64,000 nt of DNA from Marivibrio sp040218065 (GTDB taxonomy: Bacteria > Pseudomonadota > Alphaproteobacteria > UBA8366 > Aestuariispiraceae), in NCBI RefSeq assembly GCF_040218065.1, contig NZ_JAVJQE010000013.1:62001-126000 (forward strand), written 5' to 3'. The position numbers and the translations under genes were made by a program. This document shows positions 27,585-36,392 of the stretch, in pieces (position 1 is the first letter of the stretch; the number at the start of each line of letters is the position of its first letter). The notes beneath the pieces are model-generated. The model worked only from the letters and a program-made list of their open reading frames with translations. It searched no databases and was not told the DNA's origin.

Positions 27585-28817
27585 TCAAATGCCGCCGCCG
27601 CGTTCCTCCCACTCTTCGGCGGGCGCATCGCCTTCCCCGCCGGTCTCCCCCAGGCGCAACAGCGCCAGACGGGTCGCGATGGGCCCCAGGAGTTCGAACA
27701 GAACCGTCGTGGCGACTGCGATCGCGATCAGCGTCTCCGCGTAGAGAGGGGCCGCCGCCCCGGCGGCCAACGCCATGCCCAGCGCGACGCCCGCCTGGGG
27801 GAACAGCGTCAGCCCCATATACCGGGCCTCGCGCGGGCGCATGCCGCCCAACCGTCCGCCGATCCACCCGCCCGCCACACGGCCCATCACGCGGAAGACG
27901 ACGTAGCCGGCTCCCAAAGCGCCCGCGGCCGCGGCCGCACCGGGATCCACCGTCGCGCCGGCCAGCACGAAGAAGACGATCAGAAACGGCCAACTCAGGT
28001 GCTCGATCTCATGGAAAGGATAGTCGTGGTGGCGGGCCAGATTGACCACGACCACCCCCGCCGTCATGCCGGCCAAAAGCGGCGAGGCGTCGGCCCACAG
28101 GCTGACCCCGGCGATCAGCAGCACGACGCCCAGCGCCTCCACCAAGGTCGGTTCGCCCCGTCGGATTCGACCCGTCAGCGCCGCCGCCGGCAGGCCGATC
28201 GCCAGGCCGAGCGCGATCGAAACCCCGACCTCCCAAAGGCCGGCGCTCACCCCCGCGGCGAGACCGGCGGTTCCGGCCGCCTCGCTCGCGCCCGCCGTGA
28301 CGAGGCCGAGCAGCAGGCTGAAGGCCACGACGCCCCACGCGTCGTCGATCGCGACGACACCGAGCAGCGTCTTGGAAACCGGTCCGTCGGCGCGGGCCTC
28401 GCGCACGACGTCGCGCGTCGCGGCCGGATCGGTCGCCAGCCCGACGCCCGCCAGCAGCAAGGCCAACGCCAGCGGCGCGCCGAGCGCGAGCAGCCCCCCC
28501 GCCACGACGGCGAAGGAGACCGCCGTCACCGAAAGAGACACCGCCAGAATCGCCCGGCCGTGCGCCCGCAAGGCGCTGCGCGACAATTCGCCCCCAAGCA
28601 GAAAGGCGATCATGGCGAGCGCGAAGATCGAGATCGGCTCTCGCCATCCGTCGCCGCCTTGCGGCAAGAGCGCGAACCCGGCCGGCCCGATCGCCGCCCC
28701 GAACAACACGAGCAGCGTGATCCGCGGCAGGCGCACAGCCCGACCGAGCGCGTCGAGCGCCAGCCCCACCAACAGCATGGCCCCCAGCGTAACGAAGAAG
28801 AGGGCGGTCTCCATCAC
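27585..28817 (-). CDS. cation:proton antiporter (CPA2/Kef-type membrane domain)
   Basis: 410 residues with about twelve hydrophobic segments, the membrane domain of a CPA2 antiporter without the TrkA-N domain that many Kef proteins carry. GVGLATDPAATRDVVREA and VAIDDAWGVVAFSLLLG hold the paired acidic residues expected in the transport core. Substrate is probably Na or K with H. It lies 4 bases downstream of the XRE regulator gene and is presumably co-transcribed with it. It converges on cinA with 10 bases between. Confidence 0.85.
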   Translation of the reverse strand: MMETALFFVTLGAMLLVGLALDALGRAVRLPRITLLVLFGAAIGPAGFALLPQGGDGWREPISIFALAMIAFLLGGELSRSALRAHGRAILAVSLSVTAVSFAVVAGGLLALGAPLALALLLAGVGLATDPAATRDVVREARADGPVSKTLLGVVAIDDAWGVVAFSLLLGLVTAGASEAAGTAGLAAGVSAGLWEVGVSIALGLAIGLPAAALTGRIRRGEPTLVEALGVVLLIAGVSLWADASPLLAGMTAGVVVVNLARHHDYPFHEIEHLSWPFLIVFFVLAGATVDPGAAAAAGALGAGYVVFRVMGRVAGGWIGGRLGGMRPREARYMGLTLFPQAGVALGMALAAGAAAPLYAETLIAIAVATTVLFELLGPIATRLALLRLGETGGEGDAPAEEWEERGGGI

Positions 28818-28821
28818 GGGC

Positions 28822-29640
28822 TCACTCCCCTCGCTGCGGGCCGACCTGACGAGCCTCTCGGCCGTTCGGCGAACCGTCCTCTTGAATCTGGGCCGGGGCG
28901 TCGATCCAGGCGACGTCGTCCGAGCCGTCCGGCCCGCGGTCCAGCCGTTGGACGAGGGCGGCGAAGGGATGACCGTCCCGCACGCCGAAACTGGCGGCGC
29001 GCGCGTCCCAATCGTCGAACACGTCGATGAAGGGCTTCGGGTGGATCATCTTGCGCCACGCCATCGCCCGCAGACGCTGCGCCGCCTCGTCGAGCGGCGC
29101 GAGCGTCGTGTCCTCCATCACGTCGGCGAGATAATAGAGCCGCTCCGCGTGGAGGGCGTAGGCGGCGAGCATCACGCCCGCCACCTCGGCCGCGCGCGCC
29201 CCGCCGTTGAGCGTGAACTTCACCTGATCGAACAGCACCGCGCGATTCGCCCCCTCGACCAGCAGGCACAGGCGATGCTTGTCCCCCGCCTCGCCCGCGC
29301 CGTGGTCCCATCGCGCAAAGAACAAGAGGCGCTCCACCTTCAACAGGCTTCCAGGGCCGATCAGCTCCAGGATGCGCTGACTTGCGAAATAGGTCTCGTA
29401 CGCGCTCGGACGCGACAGGCTGAGCAAACGCACCGTCTGGGTTTGCCCGTCCTGCTCGACCTCGACGCCCGCCCCGGCGAGCGCGCGCTCGATCGCCTCA
29501 AGGGTGCTGACGCGCGGGTCGCCGACGCCGCGTTCGATATTGTTGAGGGTGGCGAGCGAGACGCCCGCGGCCTTCGCCAACTCGCTCTGCTTGGCGTTGA
29601 TGAGCGCGCGGCCGGCGCGGATCTGGGCGGCGGTTATCAT
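28822..29640 (-). CDS. XRE-family transcriptional regulator with C-terminal domain of unknown function
   Basis: 272 residues. The N-terminal ~60 residues are a helix-turn-helix of the XRE type: IRAGRALINAKQSELAKAAG then SLATLNNIERG. The remaining ~200 residues, starting at about RPSAYETYFASQRILELI, are alpha/beta with no family I recognise. The reading frame is open to 29700, with ATGs at 29658 and 29640 and none with a good ribosome site; 29640 places the HTH at the usual distance from the N-terminus. A palindrome and a TATTAT box lie just upstream. The proton antiporter gene follows by 4 bases. Confidence 0.75.
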   Translation of the reverse strand: MITAAQIRAGRALINAKQSELAKAAGVSLATLNNIERGVGDPRVSTLEAIERALAGAGVEVEQDGQTQTVRLLSLSRPSAYETYFASQRILELIGPGSLLKVERLLFFARWDHGAGEAGDKHRLCLLVEGANRAVLFDQVKFTLNGGARAAEVAGVMLAAYALHAERLYYLADVMEDTTLAPLDEAAQRLRAMAWRKMIHPKPFIDVFDDWDARAASFGVRDGHPFAALVQRLDRGPDGSDDVAWIDAPAQIQEDGSPNGREARQVGPQRGE

Positions 29641-29668
29641 GGAGGGGCGCGGGTCCATGGAGCGAAAA

Positions 29669-29685
29669 CTAGGGATAACGCCTAG
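29669..29685 (-). promoter_or_regulatory. putative operator palindrome upstream of the XRE gene
   Basis: CTAGG-gataacg-CCTAG, perfect 5-bp arms. It lies 29 bases before the XRE start and next to a TATTAT box (29687-29692), so it would overlap the transcription start. Autoregulation by the adjacent XRE protein is an inference. Confidence 0.35.
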
Positions 29686-29827
29686 CATAATAGGATTCAC
29701 CGCGGGTGGGAGTCTTTCCCGTCAACCGGCGCCTACAAGCTGTTGCGCTCCCGTACGGATCAGCCGCAAGCGTCCGTTACGGGTCCAAAACAATTTGAGA
29801 CGCCAAACTGCATCTGAAGTTTTCCGA

Positions 29828-30259
29828 TCAGCCGTACAGATCGCGCGCCCGGGTCTCGAATGCGTTCACCATACGGCGCACCGCTTCGGTGAAGACCATG
29901 CCGATCATGTGCTGCAGGAAACGCGAGCGGAATTCGAAATCGACATAAAAATCAACCACGCACCCCTCATCGTCGGGGATAAATTTCCAATGGTTTTCCA
30001 AATATTTAAAGGGGCCGTCTTCATAACTCACATCAATAATATGGTTGTCCCGATCCAGTTCAACTCGGCTGGTGAAACGCTCTGTGATCCCTTTGAAACC
30101 GATCACCAAATCGGCGACGATCAACTCTCCCTCCCGCCGGCGCACCCGCGCGCCGCGGCACCAGGGCAGAAATTCCGGATAGCGGCCGACGTCGGCCACA
30201 AGGTCGAACATCTGCTCCGCGCTGTAGGGCAGACGCTTCTTCTCGGCGTGTTTTGGCAC
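29828..30259 (-). CDS. COQ10/RatA-like START-domain protein
   Basis: 143 residues of the SRPBCC (START-like) family related to COQ10, thought to carry or present ubiquinone, and to RatA. MFDLVADVGRYPEFLPWC is the family N-terminal motif, followed by IGFKGITERFTSRVEL and a C-terminal helix (SRFLQHMIGMVFTEAVRRMV). The start is GTG at 30259, with GGGGAAGGG about 6 bases upstream; the open frame further upstream belongs to no gene. A gene of this kind beside lipA is usual in alphaproteobacteria. Confidence 0.88.
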   Translation of the reverse strand: MPKHAEKKRLPYSAEQMFDLVADVGRYPEFLPWCRGARVRRREGELIVADLVIGFKGITERFTSRVELDRDNHIIDVSYEDGPFKYLENHWKFIPDDEGCVVDFYVDFEFRSRFLQHMIGMVFTEAVRRMVNAFETRARDLYG

Positions 30260-30308
30260 GGGACCCTTCCCCTCGGACGCGACTGGGCTCGACCGGCGGC
30301 GCGCGGCG

Positions 30309-31349
30309 CTACTCGGCCGCGTCGAGCGCGGCCTGTTCGGCCTGCGCCCGCTCGCCCGCCGCCGCACCGGCGGCGACCGCCGCTTCCCGGGCGGCGCGAA
30401 GCTTCTCAAAATCCTCGCCCGCGTGATAGCTGGAGCGCGTCAGCGGCGAGGAGGAGACCATCAGGAAGCCCTTCGAGCGGGCGAGGCGCGCGTAGCTCTC
30501 GAACTCTTCCGGCGTGACGAAGCGGTCGATGGCGGCGTGTTTTACGGTCGGCTGCAGGTACTGGCCGACGGTCAGGAAGTCGACGCCGGCGGCGCGGGCG
30601 TCATCCATCACCTGGCCGATCTCCTCCGCGCTTTCGCCCAGTCCCGCCATCAGGCCGGTCTTGGTGAACATCGTCGGGTCCAGGCGCTTCACACGATGCA
30701 GCAGTTCAAGCGACGTGAAGTAGCGCGCGCCCGGTCGGATGCCGGGATAGAGGCGCGGCACGGTCTCCAAATTGTGGTTGAAGACGTCCGGCTTGGCCGC
30801 GACCACCTTCTCGATCGCCTCCGCCTTTCCTTTGAAATCGGGCGTGAGGATCTCGATCGTCGCGCCCGGCGCGTGCGCACGAATCGCTTCGATCACGTCG
30901 ACGAAATGCTGCGCCCCGCCGTCCGCCAGATCGTCGCGGTCGACCGAGGTGATGACCACGTGCTCCAACCCCAGTTTCGCGACGGCGTCGGCGACCCGCG
31001 CGGGCTCGTCCGCGTCGAGGCTGTCAGGCTTGCCGGTCGAGACGTTGCAGAAGGCGCAGGCGCGCGTGCAGATCTCGCCCATGATCATGAACGTGGCGTG
31101 CTTCTTGGCCCAGCATTCGCCGATATTCGGGCAACCGGCCTCCTGGCAGACCGTGACGAGTCCGTTGTCCTCCACGATCTTCCGGGTGGCCTGATAGTCC
31201 TTGCTGACCGGCGCCTTGACCCGAATCCAACTGGGTTTGCGTTGGATGGGATTGTCCGGACGATTGCGCTTCTCCGGGTGGCGGAACTCCCGCACCCGCT
31301 TGACCACGCCGGTCTGCGCCGGCGGCTTCTCGTCGATGGGATCGCTCAT
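30309..31349 (-). CDS. lipA: lipoyl synthase
   Basis: Radical-SAM enzyme that inserts two sulfurs into protein-bound octanoate to make lipoate for pyruvate dehydrogenase and related complexes. 346 residues. The auxiliary [4Fe-4S] cysteines are CQEAGCPNIGEC (about residue 75) and the radical-SAM cluster is CTRACAFC (about 100). GYTNH-like later parts read TKTGLMAGLGE and SSPLTRSSYHAGEDF, with the RSSYH motif typical of LipA. The start MSDPIDEKPP at 31349 is preferred over the upstream frame. The next operon upstream is the lipoate-using pdh cluster. Confidence 0.97.
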   Translation of the reverse strand: MSDPIDEKPPAQTGVVKRVREFRHPEKRNRPDNPIQRKPSWIRVKAPVSKDYQATRKIVEDNGLVTVCQEAGCPNIGECWAKKHATFMIMGEICTRACAFCNVSTGKPDSLDADEPARVADAVAKLGLEHVVITSVDRDDLADGGAQHFVDVIEAIRAHAPGATIEILTPDFKGKAEAIEKVVAAKPDVFNHNLETVPRLYPGIRPGARYFTSLELLHRVKRLDPTMFTKTGLMAGLGESAEEIGQVMDDARAAGVDFLTVGQYLQPTVKHAAIDRFVTPEEFESYARLARSKGFLMVSSSPLTRSSYHAGEDFEKLRAAREAAVAAGAAAGERAQAEQAALDAAE

Positions 31350-31469
31350 ACCTGACCGTCGACCTTCTGGACCTGACCACAAGAGCCCGGAAAACCGGGC
31401 GTCGGAACCAGCCTAGAAAGTGGTCGCCAGCGCCTGTCAGGTCAAGCGAGGAGGGGTCGCGGGGCACTG

Positions 31470-31733
31470 TTAGGGATTGCGGATGCTCAGCACGTCGTAG
31501 CCAACGCCCGCCTTGGTCGCGGCGGCGTTGACGGCGCGGACCATCTGGTCGAGATCCTTTGCGCTGTGCGCCGGGTCGCCCGGATCGAGCGACAGGTCCG
31601 TCAGAACGACCAAAATATAGCGCCAGCGATTCTGATCGAGCGCAAGTTCGCGCCGCATCCCCATGACGTTCGGATGCTCCACCGCAAAGCGGGGCGCGGC
31701 GTCAACGGGGTCGTCCGTCGCCTGATCGCTCAT
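31470..31733 (-). CDS. small hypothetical protein between lipA and lpd
   Basis: 87 residues from MSDQATDDPVDAA; an ATG 33 bases earlier (31766) is an alternative with GGAAAG upstream. No family recognised. The middle, MRRELALDQNRWRYILVVLTDLSL, suggests a helix then a strand (this motif is split as ALDQNRWRYILVVLTDLSL), and no membrane segment or signal peptide is seen. It sits 120 bases upstream of lipA on the same strand and after the pdh operon terminator, so it may be co-transcribed with lipA. Confidence 0.55.
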   Translation of the reverse strand: MSDQATDDPVDAAPRFAVEHPNVMGMRRELALDQNRWRYILVVLTDLSLDPGDPAHSAKDLDQMVRAVNAAATKAGVGYDVLSIRNP

Positions 31734-31989
31734 CGGATCGATGCCTTGCCCTTCAGCGGCGCGCATGCCGGCCGTCTCTTTCCGCCTCAGCCCCCGGACG
31801 CGTCGAGCGCGAGGACGGTCGGCGTTCGGGCGGTCGCGGTCTTACGCAGTCACAATCGCGAGGCGTCGGCCCCCCGAGCGCCCCTCCACGGTGAAACCCT
31901 AGCGGGTATCAACGCCCTGCACCATACAGGAAAAACCAAGAGTGTGAACAAAAGTCTCATAAAATATGTATAAAATCACGGGCATCATT

Positions 31990-32027
31990 AAAAAGAAAAG
32001 GCGAAACAGCAGGTTGACCGTTTCGCC
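31990..32027 (-). terminator. Rho-independent terminator of the pdh-lpd operon
   Basis: On the leftward strand GGCGAAAC, a 12-base loop, GTTTCGCC, then TTTTCTTTTT, starting about 30 bases past the lpd stop. A clear 8-bp stem with a T tract. The ~220 bases further left (31767-31989) are partly AT-rich and show nothing else. Confidence 0.88.
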
Positions 32028-32057
32028 CTCTCCATGCTCCCGGCTTCGCGCGGCCCC

Positions 32058-33470
32058 TCACATATGGATGACGCGTCCATAGGCGTCCAGAACCGCCTCA
32101 TGCATCATCTCGCTCAACGTCGGATGCGGGAAGACGGTGTGCATCAGCTCTTCCTCGGTGGTCTCAAGCGTCTTGGCGATAGAGTACCCCTGAATCAACT
32201 CCGTCACCTCGGCGCCGATCATGTGCGCGCCCAAGAGCTCTCCGGTCTTCTCGTCAAACACCGTTTTCACCAGCCCCTCGGGCTCGCCCAGCGCGATGGC
32301 CTTGCCGTTGCCGATGAAGCTGAAGCGACCGACCTTGACCTTATGGCCCTGATCCTTCGCCTGCGCTTCGGTGAGGCCGATGGAGGCCACCTGCGGATGA
32401 CAGTAGGTGCAGCCCGGGATGCGGCTGACGTCGAGCGGGTGGACCCCGTCCACGCCGGCGATCTTCTCGATGCAGACGACGCCCTCATGCTCCGCCTTGT
32501 GGGCGAGCCAGGGCGGGCCGGTCAGATCGCCGATCGCGTACACGCCGGGAACGCCGGTGCGCGAATACTCGTCGACCGTGACGTGGGTCTTCTCGACCGT
32601 GACGCCGGCCTCCTCCAGCCCGATCCCCTCGACATTGCCGACGATGCCGACGGCGGAGACGAGGCGGTCCGCGGTGATCTCCTGCGTCTTGCCGTCCTTC
32701 TCGATGACGGCCGTCACCTCGTTCGAGCCCTTCTTCAGCGACTTTACCGTCGCCTTGGTCAGGATTTTCATACCCTGTTTCTCGAAGCTCTTCTGAGCCA
32801 TCTTCGAGATCTCGGCGTCCTCGACCGGCAGGATGCGGTCCATCACCTCGACGACGGTCACCTCCGCGCCCATCGTGCGGTAGAAGCTTGCGAACTCGAT
32901 CCCGATCGCGCCGGAGCCGACGACGATCATCGACTTCGGCATCATGTCGGGCACCATCGCCTCGCGATACGACCAGACCAGCTTGCCGTCGACCTCCAGA
33001 CCGGGGAGCTGGCGCGCCCGGGCGCCGGTCGCCAGAACGACATGCTTGGCGGTCAGATCGGCGACGGGCTTGCCGTCCTTCTCGACCGCCACCTTGCGCG
33101 CGCCCTCCTTGCCGCCGGCGAGTTTGCCCCACCCGTCGATCACGTCGATCTTGTTCTTCTTCATCAGATGGCCGACGCCCTTGGTCAGCTGACCGGCGAC
33201 GGCGCGGGAGCGCTTGACGACCTTCTCGATGTCGAAGCTCGCCTTCTCGACCTTCAGGCCGTACTCCTCGGCGTGCTGGATCGTGCGATAGACCTCGGAG
33301 GTGCGCAGCAGCGCCTTGGTCGGGATGCAGCCCCAGTTGAGGCAGATGCCGCCGAGATGGTTGGCCTCGACCACTGCGGTCTTGAAGCCCAACTGGGCCG
33401 CGCGGATCGCGGTGACGTAGCCGCCCGGCCCCGCGCCGACGATGACGACGTCATAGGTGCTTTCAGCCAT
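32058..33470 (-). CDS. lpdA: dihydrolipoyl dehydrogenase (E3)
   Basis: FAD enzyme that reoxidises dihydrolipoamide and reduces NAD. 470 residues. FAD motif VIVGAGPGGYVTAI at the N-terminus, redox pair GGICLNWGCIPTKALL (about residue 45), NAD motif VVGSGAIGIEFASF (about 180) and the C-terminal His-Glu active-site loop FPHPTLSEMMHEA (about 445). Fourth gene of pdhA-pdhB-pdhC-lpd, ending at a terminator. It starts 31 bases after pdhC. Confidence 0.97.
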   Translation of the reverse strand: MAESTYDVVIVGAGPGGYVTAIRAAQLGFKTAVVEANHLGGICLNWGCIPTKALLRTSEVYRTIQHAEEYGLKVEKASFDIEKVVKRSRAVAGQLTKGVGHLMKKNKIDVIDGWGKLAGGKEGARKVAVEKDGKPVADLTAKHVVLATGARARQLPGLEVDGKLVWSYREAMVPDMMPKSMIVVGSGAIGIEFASFYRTMGAEVTVVEVMDRILPVEDAEISKMAQKSFEKQGMKILTKATVKSLKKGSNEVTAVIEKDGKTQEITADRLVSAVGIVGNVEGIGLEEAGVTVEKTHVTVDEYSRTGVPGVYAIGDLTGPPWLAHKAEHEGVVCIEKIAGVDGVHPLDVSRIPGCTYCHPQVASIGLTEAQAKDQGHKVKVGRFSFIGNGKAIALGEPEGLVKTVFDEKTGELLGAHMIGAEVTELIQGYSIAKTLETTEEELMHTVFPHPTLSEMMHEAVLDAYGRVIHM

Positions 33471-33501
33471 TGTCTTTTCCGTCCTTCGTCCGGCGCCGAA
33501 A

Positions 33502-34932
33502 TCAGAGCATCAACGCGATCGGATCTTCGATCAGCGCCTTCAGCTCCTTCATGAATTGCGCGCCCGTGGCGCCGTCGATGCAGCGATGGTCAACCGCCAG
33601 GCTCAGCGTCATGACGGTCGCGATCTCCAAGGCCCCGTTCTTGACCACGGGACGCTGTTCGCCCGCGCCGACCGACAGGATGCCGCCCTGCGGCGGGTTG
33701 ATGATCGAGCTGAAGCTCTTCACCCCGAACATGCCGAGATTGGAGATTGAGAAGGTGCCGCCCTGGTACTCTTCCGGCTTCAACTTGCCCTCGCGCGCCT
33801 TGGCGGCGAGTTCCTTCGACTCGCGCGAGATCGTCGCCAGCCCCTTCGACGCGCAATCCTTGATGATCGGCGTGATGAGGCCGCCGTCGATCGCGACCGC
33901 CATGGCCATGTCGACGCGGGAGAACTTGAGGGTCGCCTTCTCGGTATAGGCGACGTTGCAGTCGGGCACGCGTTTGAGCGCCAACGCCGTCGCCTTGATG
34001 ATGAAGTCGTTGACCGATATCTTGTAGTCCGCGCCCTCCCGCTCGTTTAGCTGCTTGCGCATGGCCATCAGCTGATCGATTTCAACGTCCGCCTGGATGT
34101 TGAAGTGGGGCGTATCGCGCGCGCTTTCGGTCAGACGCTTGGCGATCGTCTTGCGCATGCCGCTGTTCGGAACCTCCTCGAACGGCGGCAGCATCTGGAA
34201 AATCGGGTCCTGCGCGCTCGCCGGGGCGGGGCTGGGCGCAGCCGCCGACGGGGCTGAAGCCTGGGCGGTCGCGGCCGTCGGCTGCGAGGTCGGCGCGGCC
34301 GCCTTGGCCCCGCCCTCGGCCGCCGTCTTTTCCACGTCGGCCTTCACGATGCGCCCGTGCGGACCGGAACCCTTGACCTGGGTCAGGTCCATCCCTTCGG
34401 CGGCGGCGATGCGACGCGCCAACGGGCTCGCGAACACCCGCTCGCCCGAGCCGGTCTTGGGGGCGGCCGGGGCCGCCGTCCCCTCGCCCGCAGGAGTCGA
34501 GGGCGCGGGCGGCCCGCCGGACGGCGACGGCTTCGGGCCCTCGCTCGGCCCCGCGCTCTGTTTCGCGGCGGCGGGCGCGGCCTCATCGGCTGAGGGCTGC
34601 GCAGCCTTTTCCGGTTGCGGCTCCGGCTCGTCGGCTTTCTTTCCGCCGCTCTCGCCGCCGGCGGACTTGGCGGCCTCGGCCGGGTCCTCGCCCTCTTCGG
34701 CCAGGATGGCGATCGGCTCGTTCACCGCCACGCCCTCGGTCCCCTCGGGGATCAGGATCTTAGCGATCACGCCTTCGTCGACGGCTTCGAACTCCATCGT
34801 CGCCTTGTCGGTTTCGATCTCGGCCAGAACGTCGCCGGAGGAGACCTCGTCCCCTTCCTTGACGCACCATTTCGCCAGCGTGCCCTCCGTCATGGTGGGC
34901 GAGAGGGCCGGCATCAGCACCTTGGTCGGCAT
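33502..34932 (-). CDS. pdhC: pyruvate dehydrogenase complex dihydrolipoyl acetyltransferase (E2)
   Basis: Core acetyltransferase of the pyruvate dehydrogenase complex. 476 residues: one lipoyl domain with the Lys in EIETDKATMEFEAV (about residue 40), a long Ala/Pro/Ser linker (about 85-150), the E1/E3-binding domain (VFASPLARRIAAAEGMDLT, about 155-195), a second Ala/Pro linker, and the catalytic domain ending with DHRCIDGATGAQFM, which carries the catalytic His. It lies 27 bases after pdhB. Confidence 0.97.
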   Translation of the reverse strand: MPTKVLMPALSPTMTEGTLAKWCVKEGDEVSSGDVLAEIETDKATMEFEAVDEGVIAKILIPEGTEGVAVNEPIAILAEEGEDPAEAAKSAGGESGGKKADEPEPQPEKAAQPSADEAAPAAAKQSAGPSEGPKPSPSGGPPAPSTPAGEGTAAPAAPKTGSGERVFASPLARRIAAAEGMDLTQVKGSGPHGRIVKADVEKTAAEGGAKAAAPTSQPTAATAQASAPSAAAPSPAPASAQDPIFQMLPPFEEVPNSGMRKTIAKRLTESARDTPHFNIQADVEIDQLMAMRKQLNEREGADYKISVNDFIIKATALALKRVPDCNVAYTEKATLKFSRVDMAMAVAIDGGLITPIIKDCASKGLATISRESKELAAKAREGKLKPEEYQGGTFSISNLGMFGVKSFSSIINPPQGGILSVGAGEQRPVVKNGALEIATVMTLSLAVDHRCIDGATGAQFMKELKALIEDPIALML

Positions 34933-34959
34933 GGCTTGTTCTCTCCTCTCCGGCCCGGC

Positions 34960-36360
34960 TCAGCGATAGCAGACGGATTTCGCCGCATCGACGATCAACG
35001 GCGCCTGCGGCAGCGCCAGCTTCTCCAGATTGGCGGCGTAGGGCAGCGGCACGTCCGAGCCGTGCACCCGCGTCACCGGCGCGTCGAGCCAGTCAAAGGC
35101 GTGCTCCATCATCAAGGCGGCCAGCTCGGACCCGACGCCGGCGAAAGGCCAGCCTTCCTCGCAGGACACGAGGCGGTTGGTCTTCTTCACCGAGGCCACG
35201 ACGGTCTCGACGTCGAGCGGGCGGATGGTGCGCAGATCGATGACCTCGGCCTCGATCCCCTCCTCCGCCAGCTTGTCCGCCGCCTCGAGGGCGCGGCCGA
35301 CCATGATCGAGAAGGCGGTGATGGTGACGTCCGCGCCCTGGCGGACGACCCGCGCCTTGCCGAGCGGCACGGTCCAATCATCCGTGTCCGGCACCTCGAA
35401 GCTCTGGCCGTAGAGCATCTCGTTCTCGAGGAAGACGACCGGGTTGGGATCGCGGATCGCCGACTTAAGCAGGCCCTTGGCGTCGGCGGAATTCCACGGG
35501 CTCACCACCTTCAGGCCCGGGCAGTGGGCGTACCAGCTGGCGTAGCACTGGCTGTGCTGCGCGCCGACGCGGCTGGCGGCGCCGTTCGGCCCGCGGAAGA
35601 CGATCGGCGCGCCCATTTGGCCGCCCGACATGTAGAGCGTCTTGGCGGCGGAGTTGATGATCTGGTCGATCGCCTGCATGGCGAAGTTGAAGGTCATGAA
35701 CTCGACGATGGGCCTGAGCCCCATGAAGGCGGCGCCGACGCCGAGGCCGGCGAACCCGTGCTCGGTGATCGGCGTGTCGATGACCCGCTTGGCCCCGAAC
35801 TTGTCGAGCAGTCCCTGCGTCACCTTGTAAGCGCCCTCGTACTCGGCGACCTCCTCGCCCATCAGGAAGACCTTGCCGTCGCGCTCCATCTCCTCCCACA
35901 TCGCGTCGCGCAGCGCCTCGCGCACGGTCTGGGTCTTGGTCGCGCCGGTCCATTCCGGCTCCGGCTCCGGCGAGGCGGCGACCGGCGCGGCGGTGGAGGC
36001 GGCGGCGGCCGGGGCCGGCTCGCTCTTCTCCTCGCTCCGCTCCGGCTGGGGCGCATCCTCAGACGAGGCGCCGTCGCCGCCGTCCGTCGCGGCGCCCTCC
36101 AAGGCGCTTTCGTCCTCGCCCTCTTCCAGCATGATTGCGATCGGCGTGTTGACGGCGACGCCTTCGGTTCCTTCGGGAACCAGGATCTTGCCGACCCGAC
36201 CCTCGTCGACGGCCTCGAACTCCATCGTGGCCTTGTCGGTCTCGATCTCGGCGATGACGTCGCCGGCGGCGACCTCGTCGCCTTCCTTTACGGTCCACTT
36301 GGCCAGCGTGCCCTCGGTCATGGTGGGCGAGAGCGCCGGCATCAGCACCTGAACGGTCAT
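34960..36360 (-). CDS. pdhB: pyruvate dehydrogenase E1 component subunit beta with N-terminal lipoyl domain
   Basis: Beta subunit of the thiamine-diphosphate E1 enzyme. 466 residues, longer than the ~330-residue family core because residues 1-80 form a lipoyl domain (EIETDKATMEFEAV, as in pdhC), followed by an Ala/Glu/Pro linker to about 140. The catalytic part shows MGEEVAEYEGAYKVTQGL (the beta-subunit Glu), PITEHGFAGLGVGAA and a C-terminal transketolase-like domain. A lipoyl domain on E1-beta is known in alphaproteobacteria. It lies 32 bases after pdhA. Confidence 0.97.
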   Translation of the reverse strand: MTVQVLMPALSPTMTEGTLAKWTVKEGDEVAAGDVIAEIETDKATMEFEAVDEGRVGKILVPEGTEGVAVNTPIAIMLEEGEDESALEGAATDGGDGASSEDAPQPERSEEKSEPAPAAAASTAAPVAASPEPEPEWTGATKTQTVREALRDAMWEEMERDGKVFLMGEEVAEYEGAYKVTQGLLDKFGAKRVIDTPITEHGFAGLGVGAAFMGLRPIVEFMTFNFAMQAIDQIINSAAKTLYMSGGQMGAPIVFRGPNGAASRVGAQHSQCYASWYAHCPGLKVVSPWNSADAKGLLKSAIRDPNPVVFLENEMLYGQSFEVPDTDDWTVPLGKARVVRQGADVTITAFSIMVGRALEAADKLAEEGIEAEVIDLRTIRPLDVETVVASVKKTNRLVSCEEGWPFAGVGSELAALMMEHAFDWLDAPVTRVHGSDVPLPYAANLEKLALPQAPLIVDAAKSVCYR

Positions 36361-36392
36361 CGTCTAATGTCCTCCTGCTCGGATCCGGCGCG

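Noticed and set aside
25223..27628. 801-residue minus-strand open frame across ispDF, pgpA and cinA
   Set aside because: Antisense shadow of three well-recognised genes.
29750..29783. Hairpin CCCGTACGGA / TCCGTTACGGG downstream of the COQ10-like gene
   Set aside because: It has a bulge and no T tract on the leftward strand, so it is not supported as a terminator.
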